From positions 119,317 to 158,635 of the forward strand of contig FR903613.1 in the NCBI GenBank assembly GCA_000438115.1: 39,319 bases of DNA. Reading direction: 5' to 3'. The notes below the pieces were generated by a model. That model saw only the letters and a list, made by a program, of their open reading frames with translations. It ran no database searches and had not been told where the DNA came from. This stretch comes from Prevotella sp. CAG:617 (GTDB taxonomy: Bacteria > Bacteroidota > Bacteroidia > Bacteroidales > Bacteroidaceae). Shown piece by piece: positions 33,723 to 39,319 of this stretch. Every line of letters starts with the position of its first letter. Position 1 is the stretch's first letter. The translations under genes and the position numbers were made by a program.

Positions 33723-34230
33723 GATATATCAAAAGTTCTTTATTACTTAAAATAAGTTCTCAAATATTATTTAATTTATTGCGGATATTCTTCAAATTCA
33801 AATACACTACTTATGCATATCAATATAATCACCTCTGTATAAATTACTGATGATAACTACTATTAATTTAATCATGGCTTAAAATTACATCATTATTTCC
33901 TCAAAAGTAATATATTTGATCAACAAAAATGTTTTATATAATCCTCATATCATAGGAAATTTTATATGCTCAAGTTCAGATTTAAAATATTTCGACAAAA
34001 AGTAGATAAAAAAACTCTGAGTTTTCTGAATGTAATAGTAAATTAGAAGTGGCAAACAACTAATTACATACCTCAAAGCCATGAGCAAATATACAAATAT
34101 TCCGTCAAAACTCAAGAACTTATTTAATGAGCGAGAATCATGACCGAATGAATCACATTTATTCTATTGAAAATGCACACCCAAGAAAGCCTTTAATGGT
34201 TACAATGCAACAGCATCTAAATTCCAATAA
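33723..34230. other. A+T-rich gap with second direct repeat
   Basis: About 500 bases with no supported gene. Holds the right copy of the 21-bp direct repeat, a palindrome AAAACTC/GAGTTTT near 34012-34026, and a 20-codon frame from ATG 34081 (MSKYTNIPSKLKNLFNERES, then stop) that I do not recognise and could be the decayed start of a gene. No exact promoter for the exonuclease gene was found. Confidence 0.4.
34030..34050 (+). repeat. 21-bp direct repeat, right copy
   Basis: Exact match to 31826-31846, in the same orientation, 2204 bases apart. The bases following the two copies differ, so the repeat is limited to this stretch. Confidence 0.7.
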
Positions 34231-34488
34231 TCTTTGTTATCACAAGACATGGCCACCCGTTGGGGCAGCTGCACCGCCTCCCCGCCGATTCCGCTGAACC
34301 CCCGCCAGCCAGATTCTGCTGAATCCCCGACTGATTGGTGCCTCACGCATCTGCATTGAATATGTGATGCTGCACGAGCTTTGCCATCTGGTCCATCATG
34401 ACCACACACGGGCTTTCTATGAGCTGCTGACACAGGAAATGCCCGACTGAAAAAAATGGAAGATGAAGTTGGAGCGACTGATGATGTA
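34231..34488 (+). pseudogene. Remnant of a YgjP/M48-like zinc metallopeptidase (DUF45)
   Basis: Only the C-terminal part of the domain is left. SLLSQDMATRWGSC starts near 34231 in one frame and matches the family's RTRWGSC motif. After a small duplication or indel around 34280-34320 the reading frame changes. It then reads LIGASRICIEYVMLHELCHLVHHDHTRAFYELLTQEMPD, with the HExxH zinc motif (HELCH). A TGA replaces the expected Trp of MPDW, after which KKWKMKLERLMM continues in frame to a TAA near 34488. At least one frameshift and one nonsense change are visible, and the N-terminal two thirds are absent. In intact form such genes are often linked to type I restriction loci. The composition here is richer in G+C than the island on its left. 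Confidence 0.75.
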
Positions 34489-34636
34489 AGGCGCCGAAAC
34501 GTGCTGAATTAGTAATCTGGCAAATATATTGATATCATCACTTAACAATCCCAATATTACTTTGTTTTAGCGGTGCCATCGCGACCTACGTAAGAAAATT
34601 ACTTTTCCCACGTAACTTCATACGCACAAACTGGGC

Positions 34637-34765
34637 AAAAAAAGCCGCTATCTGAAAACAAGAAGAAAACCATTTGAAATTACAAATCGACATCTAAAAA
34701 AAATTACAAGCCGCCTAAAAAGATTTCTGAGCCGCCGAATTTTTTTTTACAAGCCACCTCGTAAC
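34637..34765. repeat. Imperfect tandem GCCGCC-type repeats
   Basis: Variants visible in order: AAAAAAAGCCGCTATCTGAA, TTACAAATCGACATCTAAAA, TTACAAGCCGCCTAAAA, TCTGAGCCGCCGAATTTT, and TTACAAGCCACCTCGTAAC. Spacing is about 20-40 bases. Alternating G+C cores and A/T runs could form RNA stem-loops or binding sites. Confidence 0.5.
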
Positions 34766-34820
34766 AAAAAAGTCCCAGAAGAAGCTAACAGCAAACGGGG
34801 TACAACAAAAAGCAACACAT

Positions 34821-34857
34821 CCCGACTGCCCCACACACGGAAAGAGGGGCAATCGGG
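34821..34857 (-). terminator. Terminator of the CMD-cupin gene
   Basis: On the minus strand CCCGATTGCCCC pairs with GGGGCAGTCGGG (one T-G wobble) around a 13-base loop, and TGTTGCTTTTTGTTG follows. The repeat is about 50 bases beyond the stop at 34907. Confidence 0.8.
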
Positions 34858-34906
34858 ATAAATGCGAAAACATATGCCTCACACAAAGGACACTAAGAGA
34901 GAGGCG

Positions 34907-35728
34907 TCACTTCAGCTTGGCGTAATCCTTGTCGCTCACCGGCTCGAGCCACTCGTTGCTGGTCTGCTCGCCGGGCACCTCAATGGCCAAATGGGAGAAC
35001 CAGCTGTCGGGGGCAGCGCCATGCCAATGCTTAATGCCGGCGGGAATAAAGACGGCATCGCCCGGATGCAACTCCACGGGCTCCTTGCCCCACTCCTGAT
35101 AGTAACCACGGCCACCTACGCACACAAGGGTCTGGCCTCCGCCCCGGGTGGCATGATGTACGTGCCAATTGTTGCGGCAGCCGGGCTCGAAGGTGACGTT
35201 AAAGACGGGCACGCCGTCTGTCACGACAGGAGCCAGATAGCTCTGTCCCACGAAATACTGGGCATAGGCATCGTTGGGCTGACCAATGGGGAAAAAGATG
35301 GACTGTGCATAGACGTCGCGCGGCGTGGTGGACAGGCTGTCGGAAGTCCACACCTCCTTGGCCATGCGAAAGGCTGCCCAGGCCTTGGGCCAGCCGGCAT
35401 AGAAGGCGGCATGGGTAAGGATTTCGGCAATCTCCGTCTTCGTCACGCCATTTTTCTTTGCACTTTCCAAATGGAACTTGAATGAAGAATCTGTCAATCC
35501 CTGCGACATCAAGGAAACCACCGTTACAATGGAGCGGTCGCGAAGCGACAACAAATGATTGCGACTCCAAACCTCACCAAAAAGGATATCATCGTTTAAA
35601 TGTGCAAATTCCGGAGCAAACTCTCCCAATGCATCCCGACCGGCCGTCTGCTGAACTTTTACTTGTGATTTTGCCATAACTGGAAATATTAAAACAAACA
35701 ACAATAAGAATCTTATGTTTATGCTCAT
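34907..35728 (-). CDS. Exported carboxymuconolactone-decarboxylase/cupin fusion protein
   Basis: A 273-residue two-domain protein with signal peptide MSINIRFLLLFVLIFPVMAKSQ. The N-terminal domain (about residues 30-135) is a CMD/AhpD-like fold: EFAHLNDDILFGEVWSR, LSLRDRSIVTVVSLMSQG, and VTKTEIAEILTHAAFYAGWPKAWAAFRMAKEV. The classic CxxC of AhpD is absent. The C-terminal domain (about 170-260) is a cupin: VFNVTFEPGCRNNWHVHHATRGGGQTLVCVGGRG, then LHPGDAVFIPAGIKHWHGAA, with the metal-binding His residues. Such fusions occur in Bacteroidota and may act in quinone or aromatic metabolism, but the substrate is unknown. The gene is next to an AraC-type regulator on the same strand. Confidence 0.88.
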   Translation of the reverse strand: MSINIRFLLLFVLIFPVMAKSQVKVQQTAGRDALGEFAPEFAHLNDDILFGEVWSRNHLLSLRDRSIVTVVSLMSQGLTDSSFKFHLESAKKNGVTKTEIAEILTHAAFYAGWPKAWAAFRMAKEVWTSDSLSTTPRDVYAQSIFFPIGQPNDAYAQYFVGQSYLAPVVTDGVPVFNVTFEPGCRNNWHVHHATRGGGQTLVCVGGRGYYQEWGKEPVELHPGDAVFIPAGIKHWHGAAPDSWFSHLAIEVPGEQTSNEWLEPVSDKDYAKLK

Positions 35729-35761
35729 CTTGCTTATAATTTAAAAATTAAAAACTCGATG

Positions 35762-35769
35762 CAAATATA
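35762..35769 (-). promoter_or_regulatory. -7 element of the CMD-cupin gene
   Basis: The minus strand reads TATATTTG, an exact TAnnTTTG match, 33 bases before the ATG at 35728, leaving a leader of about 25-30 bases. There is no TTTG at the usual -33 spacing, as expected of a promoter that needs an activator. Confidence 0.6.
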
Positions 35770-35799
35770 AAACTTCGCCTGCATATTCGCTTTGCCAGG

Positions 35800-35814
35800 A
35801 AGCTCAATGAGCTT
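35800..35814. promoter_or_regulatory. Palindrome upstream of the CMD-cupin promoter
   Basis: AAGCTCA, one base, TGAGCTT: a perfect 7-bp inverted repeat centred near 35807, about 38 bases upstream of the -7 box. It may be an operator (position fits an activator) or a weak terminator of the AraC-type gene, whose stop is at 35826. Confidence 0.4.
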
Positions 35815-35825
35815 TGCTGAAAAGT

Positions 35826-36644
35826 TCATACCAAAGTTGAAGGGGAAATACCGAAAAACTCCTTGTACAGTCGGGAAAAATGTGACAGGTTCTTAAACCC
35901 GACGTCATAGCAGATTTCAGTAACACTCTTTTCGCCCTTGCTTATCATATCCCGCGCAGCTTCCAATCGTCGCCTGAAAATCCATTTTTGAGGGGTCAAT
36001 TCGCTGATTTTTGCAAAATCCCGTTTAAAAGTAGACAGGCTTCGCTCCGTATAACCGGCTATCTCAACCATTGAAAGGTTCAACATGTAATTCTCGTTCA
36101 GATAGTCCAGGATATCTATTTTCCACGGCTCCACGAAATCAAAAAGCGATGCATACAGAGCCGGATCCGTATTTAACAGGACATACACCCCCTCAATCAT
36201 TTTCAATTTCAGGACCTCGTCAGTTGGCTGTTCGCCCATTTCAAAATAAGGTATGACCGACTCAAACAAAGAGCGTATGTCGGCCCTGTTTTTAGGAAGA
36301 AGTCTGAGACTGTCCTTCTCACGTTGCGAATTAAACGGTATTTGTTCTCTATTGAGTTTCTGATAAAACTCGCGCAGGAATGACCTTGAAAATTTCAATA
36401 CCACAGAATGATACGGACGGTCTTTTTCCGGCTTTTTCTGTAACCACAGGCGGTTGTCTCTTCTCATGAAAGCGCAGTCGCCGGGATGCAACACGGTTTT
36501 ACGTCCCCTTTCAGTTATTTCCAGTTCACCAGACAACAAATAAATCAGGGTATGCTCTTTATTTTCATGCGCACATCCGAAGTCACTGTTAAAGTAACTT
36601 CCGATAAGGACATTGGAACAATCAAAAACTTTATAATTCTCCAT
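35826..36644 (-). CDS. AraC family transcriptional regulator
   Basis: A DNA-binding regulator. From the start at 36644 (MENYKVFDCSNVLIGSYFNSD) it is 272 residues. An ATG at 36728 is in frame, but the exact -7 box at 36665-36672 lies between the two, so the shorter form fits better. The N-terminal cupin-like sensor has HTLIYLLSGELEITERGRKTVLHPGDCAFMRRDNRLW. The C-terminal domain (about the last 90 residues) has both HTH units: NLSMVEIAGYTERSLSTFKRDFAKISELTPQKWIFRRRLEAARDMI, and SVTEICYDVGFKNLSHFSRLYKEFFGISPS, with the normal AraC end. Adjacent to the CMD-cupin gene, which it may activate. Confidence 0.9.
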   Translation of the reverse strand: MENYKVFDCSNVLIGSYFNSDFGCAHENKEHTLIYLLSGELEITERGRKTVLHPGDCAFMRRDNRLWLQKKPEKDRPYHSVVLKFSRSFLREFYQKLNREQIPFNSQREKDSLRLLPKNRADIRSLFESVIPYFEMGEQPTDEVLKLKMIEGVYVLLNTDPALYASLFDFVEPWKIDILDYLNENYMLNLSMVEIAGYTERSLSTFKRDFAKISELTPQKWIFRRRLEAARDMISKGEKSVTEICYDVGFKNLSHFSRLYKEFFGISPSTLV

Positions 36645-36664
36645 AACACGTTTCCTATGCCCTA

Positions 36665-36672
36665 CAAAATTA
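36665..36672 (-). promoter_or_regulatory. -7 element of the AraC-type regulator gene
   Basis: The minus strand reads TAATTTTG, exact TAnnTTTG, about 20 bases before the ATG at 36644. It makes the longer reading frame starting at 36728 unlikely. Confidence 0.55.
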
Positions 36673-36843
36673 CATTTTCTTATCCCATTAATCTTTGCTA
36701 TAAAGGCCATTTTTTTGCAAGGCCGCAAACTTTAACCATAATCATATTCTCTTCATGACTCATATACACAATAATGAAATCATGGAAGATTCCTGAAGCT
36801 TGAATGTTTGTTCAACAGTATCAATAGCCTGGATAAACAAAAA

Positions 36844-36873
36844 CCGACTCTACATTTCAGAATGTAAAGTCGG
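36844..36873 (-). terminator. Terminator of tRNA-Asp
   Basis: Arms CCGACTCTACATT and AATGTAAAGTCGG (one T-G wobble on the minus strand) around a four-base loop, followed on the minus strand by TTTTTGTTT. Starts about ten bases after the tRNA. Confidence 0.85.
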
Positions 36874-36883
36874 TAACTTTTTG

Positions 36884-36957
36884 CGGTGTGTACGGGACTC
36901 GAACCCGTGACCCCATGCGTGACAGGCATGTATTCTAACCAGCTGAACTAACACACC
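36884..36957 (-). tRNA. tRNA-Asp (GTC)
   Basis: A full cloverleaf on the minus strand. Acceptor GGTGTGT (36957-36951) pairs with ACACACC, then G73. The anticodon stem CATGC/GCATG has loop CTGTCAC with anticodon GTC. T arm ACGGG TTCGAGT CCCGT. G73 is the normal Asp identity base. CCA is not encoded. Confidence 0.97.
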
Positions 36958-36996
36958 AAAATTTATTTTTTCAAGCCTTTCCGTTGAAAAGCAGTG

Positions 36997-37028
36997 CAAA
37001 GATATGATATTATTTTTACACAAGCAAA
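36997..37028 (-). promoter_or_regulatory. Promoter of tRNA-Asp
   Basis: On the minus strand TTTG (37028-37025), exactly 20 bases, then TATCTTTG (37004-36997): a full consensus match. It starts right after the stop of the GNAT gene at 37044. Confidence 0.85.
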
Positions 37029-37043
37029 TTTTTCTTCGTTTTT

Positions 37044-37550
37044 TTACAAAAACTTTTGCAACAGATATACATTATGGTATGCGCCATCCTCGTAAATCCA
37101 ATCTTTTAATGTAGCAACAATGTCAAACCCTGCACACTGAAACAATTTTATGCTTCGCTCATTGCTCGTTTTTACATAAGCATACAGCTGGTGCATGCGA
37201 AATTTGTCGTTTGCCAATTGGATCAACTCTTCCAGCGCTTTTCTGGCATACCCTTTCCGTTCTTCTTTTTTCAGTAGCGCTATTCCTACTTCAGCTTTTA
37301 AGGCAACAGGACTATACCCATATAAATCGGCTACTCCCACGGCATTTCCCGAATACGAATCCTGAATCGTCAAACGCAGTTCACTACTCTGAAAAATATC
37401 CGCAGGCTGCATTGACAAATACTGCTTAAGCACATATTTGGAATAAGGAATACCACTTGAACTGACCCGCCACGCTGAACGTTCGCTCTCAATCTGGTAC
37501 AACACCGCCAGATCCTCGGGCTCCATCGGACGCAATATTACCTCTGGCAT
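37044..37550 (-). CDS. GNAT family N-acetyltransferase
   Basis: A 168-residue acetyl-CoA dependent acetyltransferase, RimJ/RimL or SpeG-like. MPEVILRPMEPEDLAVLYQIE is the family entry. AVGVADLYGYSPVALKAEVGIALLKKEERKGYARKALEELIQLA gives the central strands and the acetyl-CoA loop (RxxGxA-type, RKGYARKAL). LYAYVKTSNERSIKLFQCAGF is the usual C-terminal block with NxxSIxLFxxxGF. Substrate not known; a ribosomal protein or polyamine is possible. It overlaps nothing and lies seven bases after the membrane protein gene, in the recR unit. Confidence 0.9.
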   Translation of the reverse strand: MPEVILRPMEPEDLAVLYQIESERSAWRVSSSGIPYSKYVLKQYLSMQPADIFQSSELRLTIQDSYSGNAVGVADLYGYSPVALKAEVGIALLKKEERKGYARKALEELIQLANDKFRMHQLYAYVKTSNERSIKLFQCAGFDIVATLKDWIYEDGAYHNVYLLQKFL

Positions 37551-37557
37551 GGCAAAA

Positions 37558-37956
37558 TCAAGGTTTTTCCTTTGGCCAGCAAAAGACCGAGGCCAACATA
37601 GAAATCAAAAAACAAAACGACAATTGACTATTCAACGTGGCATAATACAGGAAAAGATTATAAAGTATCGGAACTGCAATGACCACCACTCTGAAAAGCC
37701 CCTGCTGATGATAATTACGCTCATCTATGTCATTTGTCATCCGCCGCTTCACAAATGAAAATTTGTACCACTTCAAACTCACATATATACAGGCAAGCGT
37801 CAATACAATTCCAACCAACTGAATGACATACTGCCCCGCTGCATCCAAGCGGACATACGCAACTGGAAACACGCCCAGTTCAGACAGTACAGCCTGCATG
37901 CACGCTATAATCCATACCACGACAAAACATATTCTGGACCAAAGCAAAATCTTCAT
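37558..37956 (-). CDS. Small multi-pass membrane protein, function unknown
   Basis: A 132-residue protein with about four hydrophobic segments: LLWSRICFVVVWIIACMQAVL (near residues 4-24), YVIQLVGIVLTLACIYVSL (43-61), GLFRVVVIAVPILYNLFLYYA (86-106) and LSFCFLISMLASVFCWP (111-127). Between the second and third is a basic stretch (KWYKFSFVKRRMTNDIDERNYHQ) that is likely cytoplasmic. I do not recognise a family. It is between recR (ten bases) and the GNAT gene (seven bases), so probably co-transcribed with both. Confidence 0.8.
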   Translation of the reverse strand: MKILLWSRICFVVVWIIACMQAVLSELGVFPVAYVRLDAAGQYVIQLVGIVLTLACIYVSLKWYKFSFVKRRMTNDIDERNYHQQGLFRVVVIAVPILYNLFLYYATLNSQLSFCFLISMLASVFCWPKEKP

Positions 37957-37966
37957 ATCTTTCCTT

Positions 37967-38581
37967 TTAAAGTTGTTTCAGTTCTGTTCTCGCCAAGATT
38001 GAGCGCCCTAACGTTACCTCATCTGCATACTCCAAATCATCCCCAACGCTAATGCCACGCGACAAAGCGGTCAGCCGAATTGAAAGATGGCTGAGTTTGC
38101 GCTGTATATAGAAATTGGTCGTATCCCCTTCCATTGTCGGACTTAAAGCAAAAATGATTTCCTCAATGGGTTCTTTTTCGGCACGCTCAACGAGCGAATC
38201 TATTTGCAAGTCGCCAGGGCCGATGCCATCCATGGGCGAAATCAATCCACCCAGTACATGATACAATCCCTTATATTGTCCGGTATTCTCAATCGCCAAC
38301 ACGCTTTGTACGTTTTCAACTACACAAATAATGGTCTGATCACGCAGCGTGTTGCTACATATTTGGCAGACTTCAGTGTCGGAAATATTATGGCAACGCC
38401 TGCAATACATTATATTCTCACGCAAACGTATCAGACTATTTCCCAAAGCCAAAGTCTGCTCCTTGTTCTGACGTAACAGATGAAGCACAAACCGTAAGGC
38501 GGTTTTTTTTCCAACTCCGGGCAATTTCGAAAGTTCGTCAATCGCCTTTTCCAACAAAACAGACGGAAGCCTTTCTGCCAT
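37967..38581 (-). CDS. recR: Recombination mediator RecR
   Basis: With RecF and RecO it loads RecA on single-stranded DNA gaps. The 204-residue protein has all domains: an HhH region (IDELSKLPGVGKKTALRFVLHLL, about residues 14-36), a C4 zinc finger (YCRRCHNISDTEVCQICSN, about 59-77), a Toprim domain (IICVVENVQSVLAIENTGQYKGLYHVLGGLISPMDGIGP), and the C-terminal VTLGRSILAR. Usual size for RecR. It starts 14 bases after the upstream gene stop, in the unit with the unknown protein, membrane protein and GNAT gene. Confidence 0.97.
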   Translation of the reverse strand: MAERLPSVLLEKAIDELSKLPGVGKKTALRFVLHLLRQNKEQTLALGNSLIRLRENIMYCRRCHNISDTEVCQICSNTLRDQTIICVVENVQSVLAIENTGQYKGLYHVLGGLISPMDGIGPGDLQIDSLVERAEKEPIEEIIFALSPTMEGDTTNFYIQRKLSHLSIRLTALSRGISVGDDLEYADEVTLGRSILARTELKQL

Positions 38582-38595
38582 AACCCAAATCAGAA

Positions 38596-39162
38596 TTATC
38601 CTTCTTGCAAGACAGGCAAGTTGATGTATGAAAATGCAAAGTTACTACCCCTTGCTGACGGGAACTGACTACGCAAATCCACATCTTGCCGGTTTTTCAA
38701 ATAGGCAATCATCTTTTCATAGCAGTCCAAGCCACTATTGGCTCTAACGTAAGCAGAAAATACGGTATCCTGATATTGGAATTTCAATGTTCCGGGAATA
38801 GGAATCACACGTTTAAACGTAATCTTACCTTCATACCATCCGTCTCGCTGAATTGAAAGCATATTAATCTTTGCCTCCTTTTTACTCAACGCTTCCCCAT
38901 TACCGGCTCCGACACTATTTTCCTTTTTGTTCGCCTTAAATTCTTCTAAACTTGAGGCCTGGGTCTTAATGACAATAAAATACACACGCGGACGTACCTT
39001 ATATCGCTTAGGATACATATACGACCCTACTGCATACTCACTAATATCATCAATTAAAGCCTGATCGACAACTAAATCCGGGATTGAACTTAAAAAAGTA
39101 AAAACTTGCTCAAGGGAAGTGGCCAGCGTTTCTTGCTCAAAATATCTTACGTATAAATTCAT
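38596..39162 (-). CDS. Conserved-looking protein of unknown function upstream of recR
   Basis: A soluble protein of 188 residues if the start is at 39162 (MNLYVRYFEQETLATSLEQVF). The frame is open to 39198 but the extra 12 residues look unlike a gene start. I do not recognise the family. It is moderately charged, with no signal peptide or transmembrane segment. A lysine-rich, low-complexity stretch lies near the middle (EEFKANKKENSVGAGNGEALSKKEAK), and strands rich in aromatics precede and follow it (RPRVYFIVIKTQ, WYEGKITFKRVIPIPGTLKFQYQD). It is the first gene of the recR unit, after tRNA-Gly on the same strand. Confidence 0.75.
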   Translation of the reverse strand: MNLYVRYFEQETLATSLEQVFTFLSSIPDLVVDQALIDDISEYAVGSYMYPKRYKVRPRVYFIVIKTQASSLEEFKANKKENSVGAGNGEALSKKEAKINMLSIQRDGWYEGKITFKRVIPIPGTLKFQYQDTVFSAYVRANSGLDCYEKMIAYLKNRQDVDLRSQFPSARGSNFAFSYINLPVLQEG

Positions 39163-39245
39163 ATATGAAACATGTGAATGCGTATTTACTTCCTGCAAAT
39201 ACCTTTGTTTATAAAGAAACTTCTATAAAAATATTTTATAGATAG

Positions 39246-39318
39246 AGCGGAAAACGAGACTCGAACTCGCGACCCCACCCTTGGCAAGGTTGTGCTCTAC
39301 CAACTGAGCTATTTCCGC
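39246..39318 (-). tRNA. tRNA-Gly (GCC)
   Basis: A complete cloverleaf on the minus strand. Acceptor GCGGAAA (39318-39312) pairs with TTTCCGC (39253-39247), then U73, normal for tRNA-Gly. Anticodon loop TTGCCAA gives GCC. D arm GCTC...GAGC and T arm CGAG TTCGAGT CTCG are present. CCA is not encoded. It fits wholly inside the window edge. Confidence 0.95.
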
Positions 39319-39319
39319 A

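Larger units (their letters stand above)
34489..34906. other. Gap with imperfect GCCGCC-type repeats
   Basis: About 420 bases without a supported gene. The stretch 34637-34765 holds four to five imperfect repeats of the form TTACAAGCCGCC plus an A-rich tail, listed separately. A terminator for the CMD-cupin gene lies at 34821-34857. Two ACGTAA copies near 34590-34620 are also noted. Confidence 0.45.

Noticed and set aside
34200..34433. 77-codon minus-strand frame
   Set aside because: It is antisense to the decayed metallopeptidase, which explains the bases better through its WGSC and HELCH motifs.
34637..34765. CRISPR array
   Set aside because: Repeats are imperfect, short and irregularly spaced, there are no unique spacers of constant length, and no cas genes are present in the window.
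34862..35485. 207-codon plus-strand frame opposite the CMD-cupin gene
   Set aside because: Fully antisense to a clear two-domain protein with a promoter and terminator. The long frame arises from the G+C-rich codons.

Overview
The window looks like a chromosomal segment from a member of the Bacteroidales, most likely a Bacteroidaceae gut-type species. The reasons are the gene content (TamL-type lipoprotein, DUF4421 and DUF5686 families, a 'gliding motility' C-terminal domain, GH20 hexosaminidase, Bacteroidota-type myo-inositol-phosphate synthase), several promoters of the Bacteroidota form (TTTG, 20 bases, TAnnTTTG), and weak Shine-Dalgarno sites. The genus is not certain. Most genes lie on the minus strand.

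Left part (1-14.2 kb, minus strand). A cell-envelope group comes first: a mannose-1-phosphate guanylyltransferase cut by the window edge, a DUF1573 protein, a uracil-DNA-glycosylase-family protein, a DUF4421 protein, a Gfo/Idh/MocA oxidoreductase and a large DUF5686 outer-membrane protein. Inositol-3-phosphate synthase follows. Then comes a tight four-gene unit, transcribed as CHU_C-domain protein, uvrA, ybaK-type deacylase and POT transporter.

Accessory patch 1 (14.2-18.8 kb). It holds a secreted EreA/ChaN-like protein with an unusually strong ribosome binding site, and a secreted beta-helix protein whose frame is interrupted by one TGA. Three gene-poor gaps surround them.

Middle (18.8-24.3 kb). 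A glycosyltransferase and a SpoU-type rRNA methyltransferase are divergent from a TamL-like outer-membrane assembly factor. A metallo-beta-lactamase-fold hydrolase and tRNA-Cys follow, the latter with a textbook Bacteroidota promoter and a strong terminator.

G+C-richer block (24.3-31.6 kb). This contains a compact redox operon (SDR, TIGR04076 protein, zinc alcohol dehydrogenase, flavin reductase) ending in a second SpoU methyltransferase, then a 1192-residue GH20 beta-hexosaminidase with a T9SS-like C-terminus.

Accessory patch 2 (31.6-34.9 kb). This is the most unusual part: an A+T-rich island with a 560-residue protein joining a DEDDh exonuclease domain to a CFI-box C-terminal domain. It is followed by a perfect 23-bp inverted repeat, bracketed by a 21-bp direct repeat, and lies next to a decayed YgjP/M48-like zinc metallopeptidase and a run of imperfect GCCGCC-type repeats. 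It may be a remnant of a defence or mobile locus.

Right end (34.9-39.3 kb). A CMD-cupin fusion protein sits beside an AraC-type regulator. Then come tRNA-Asp, the recR operon (unknown protein, recR, membrane protein, GNAT acetyltransferase) and tRNA-Gly.
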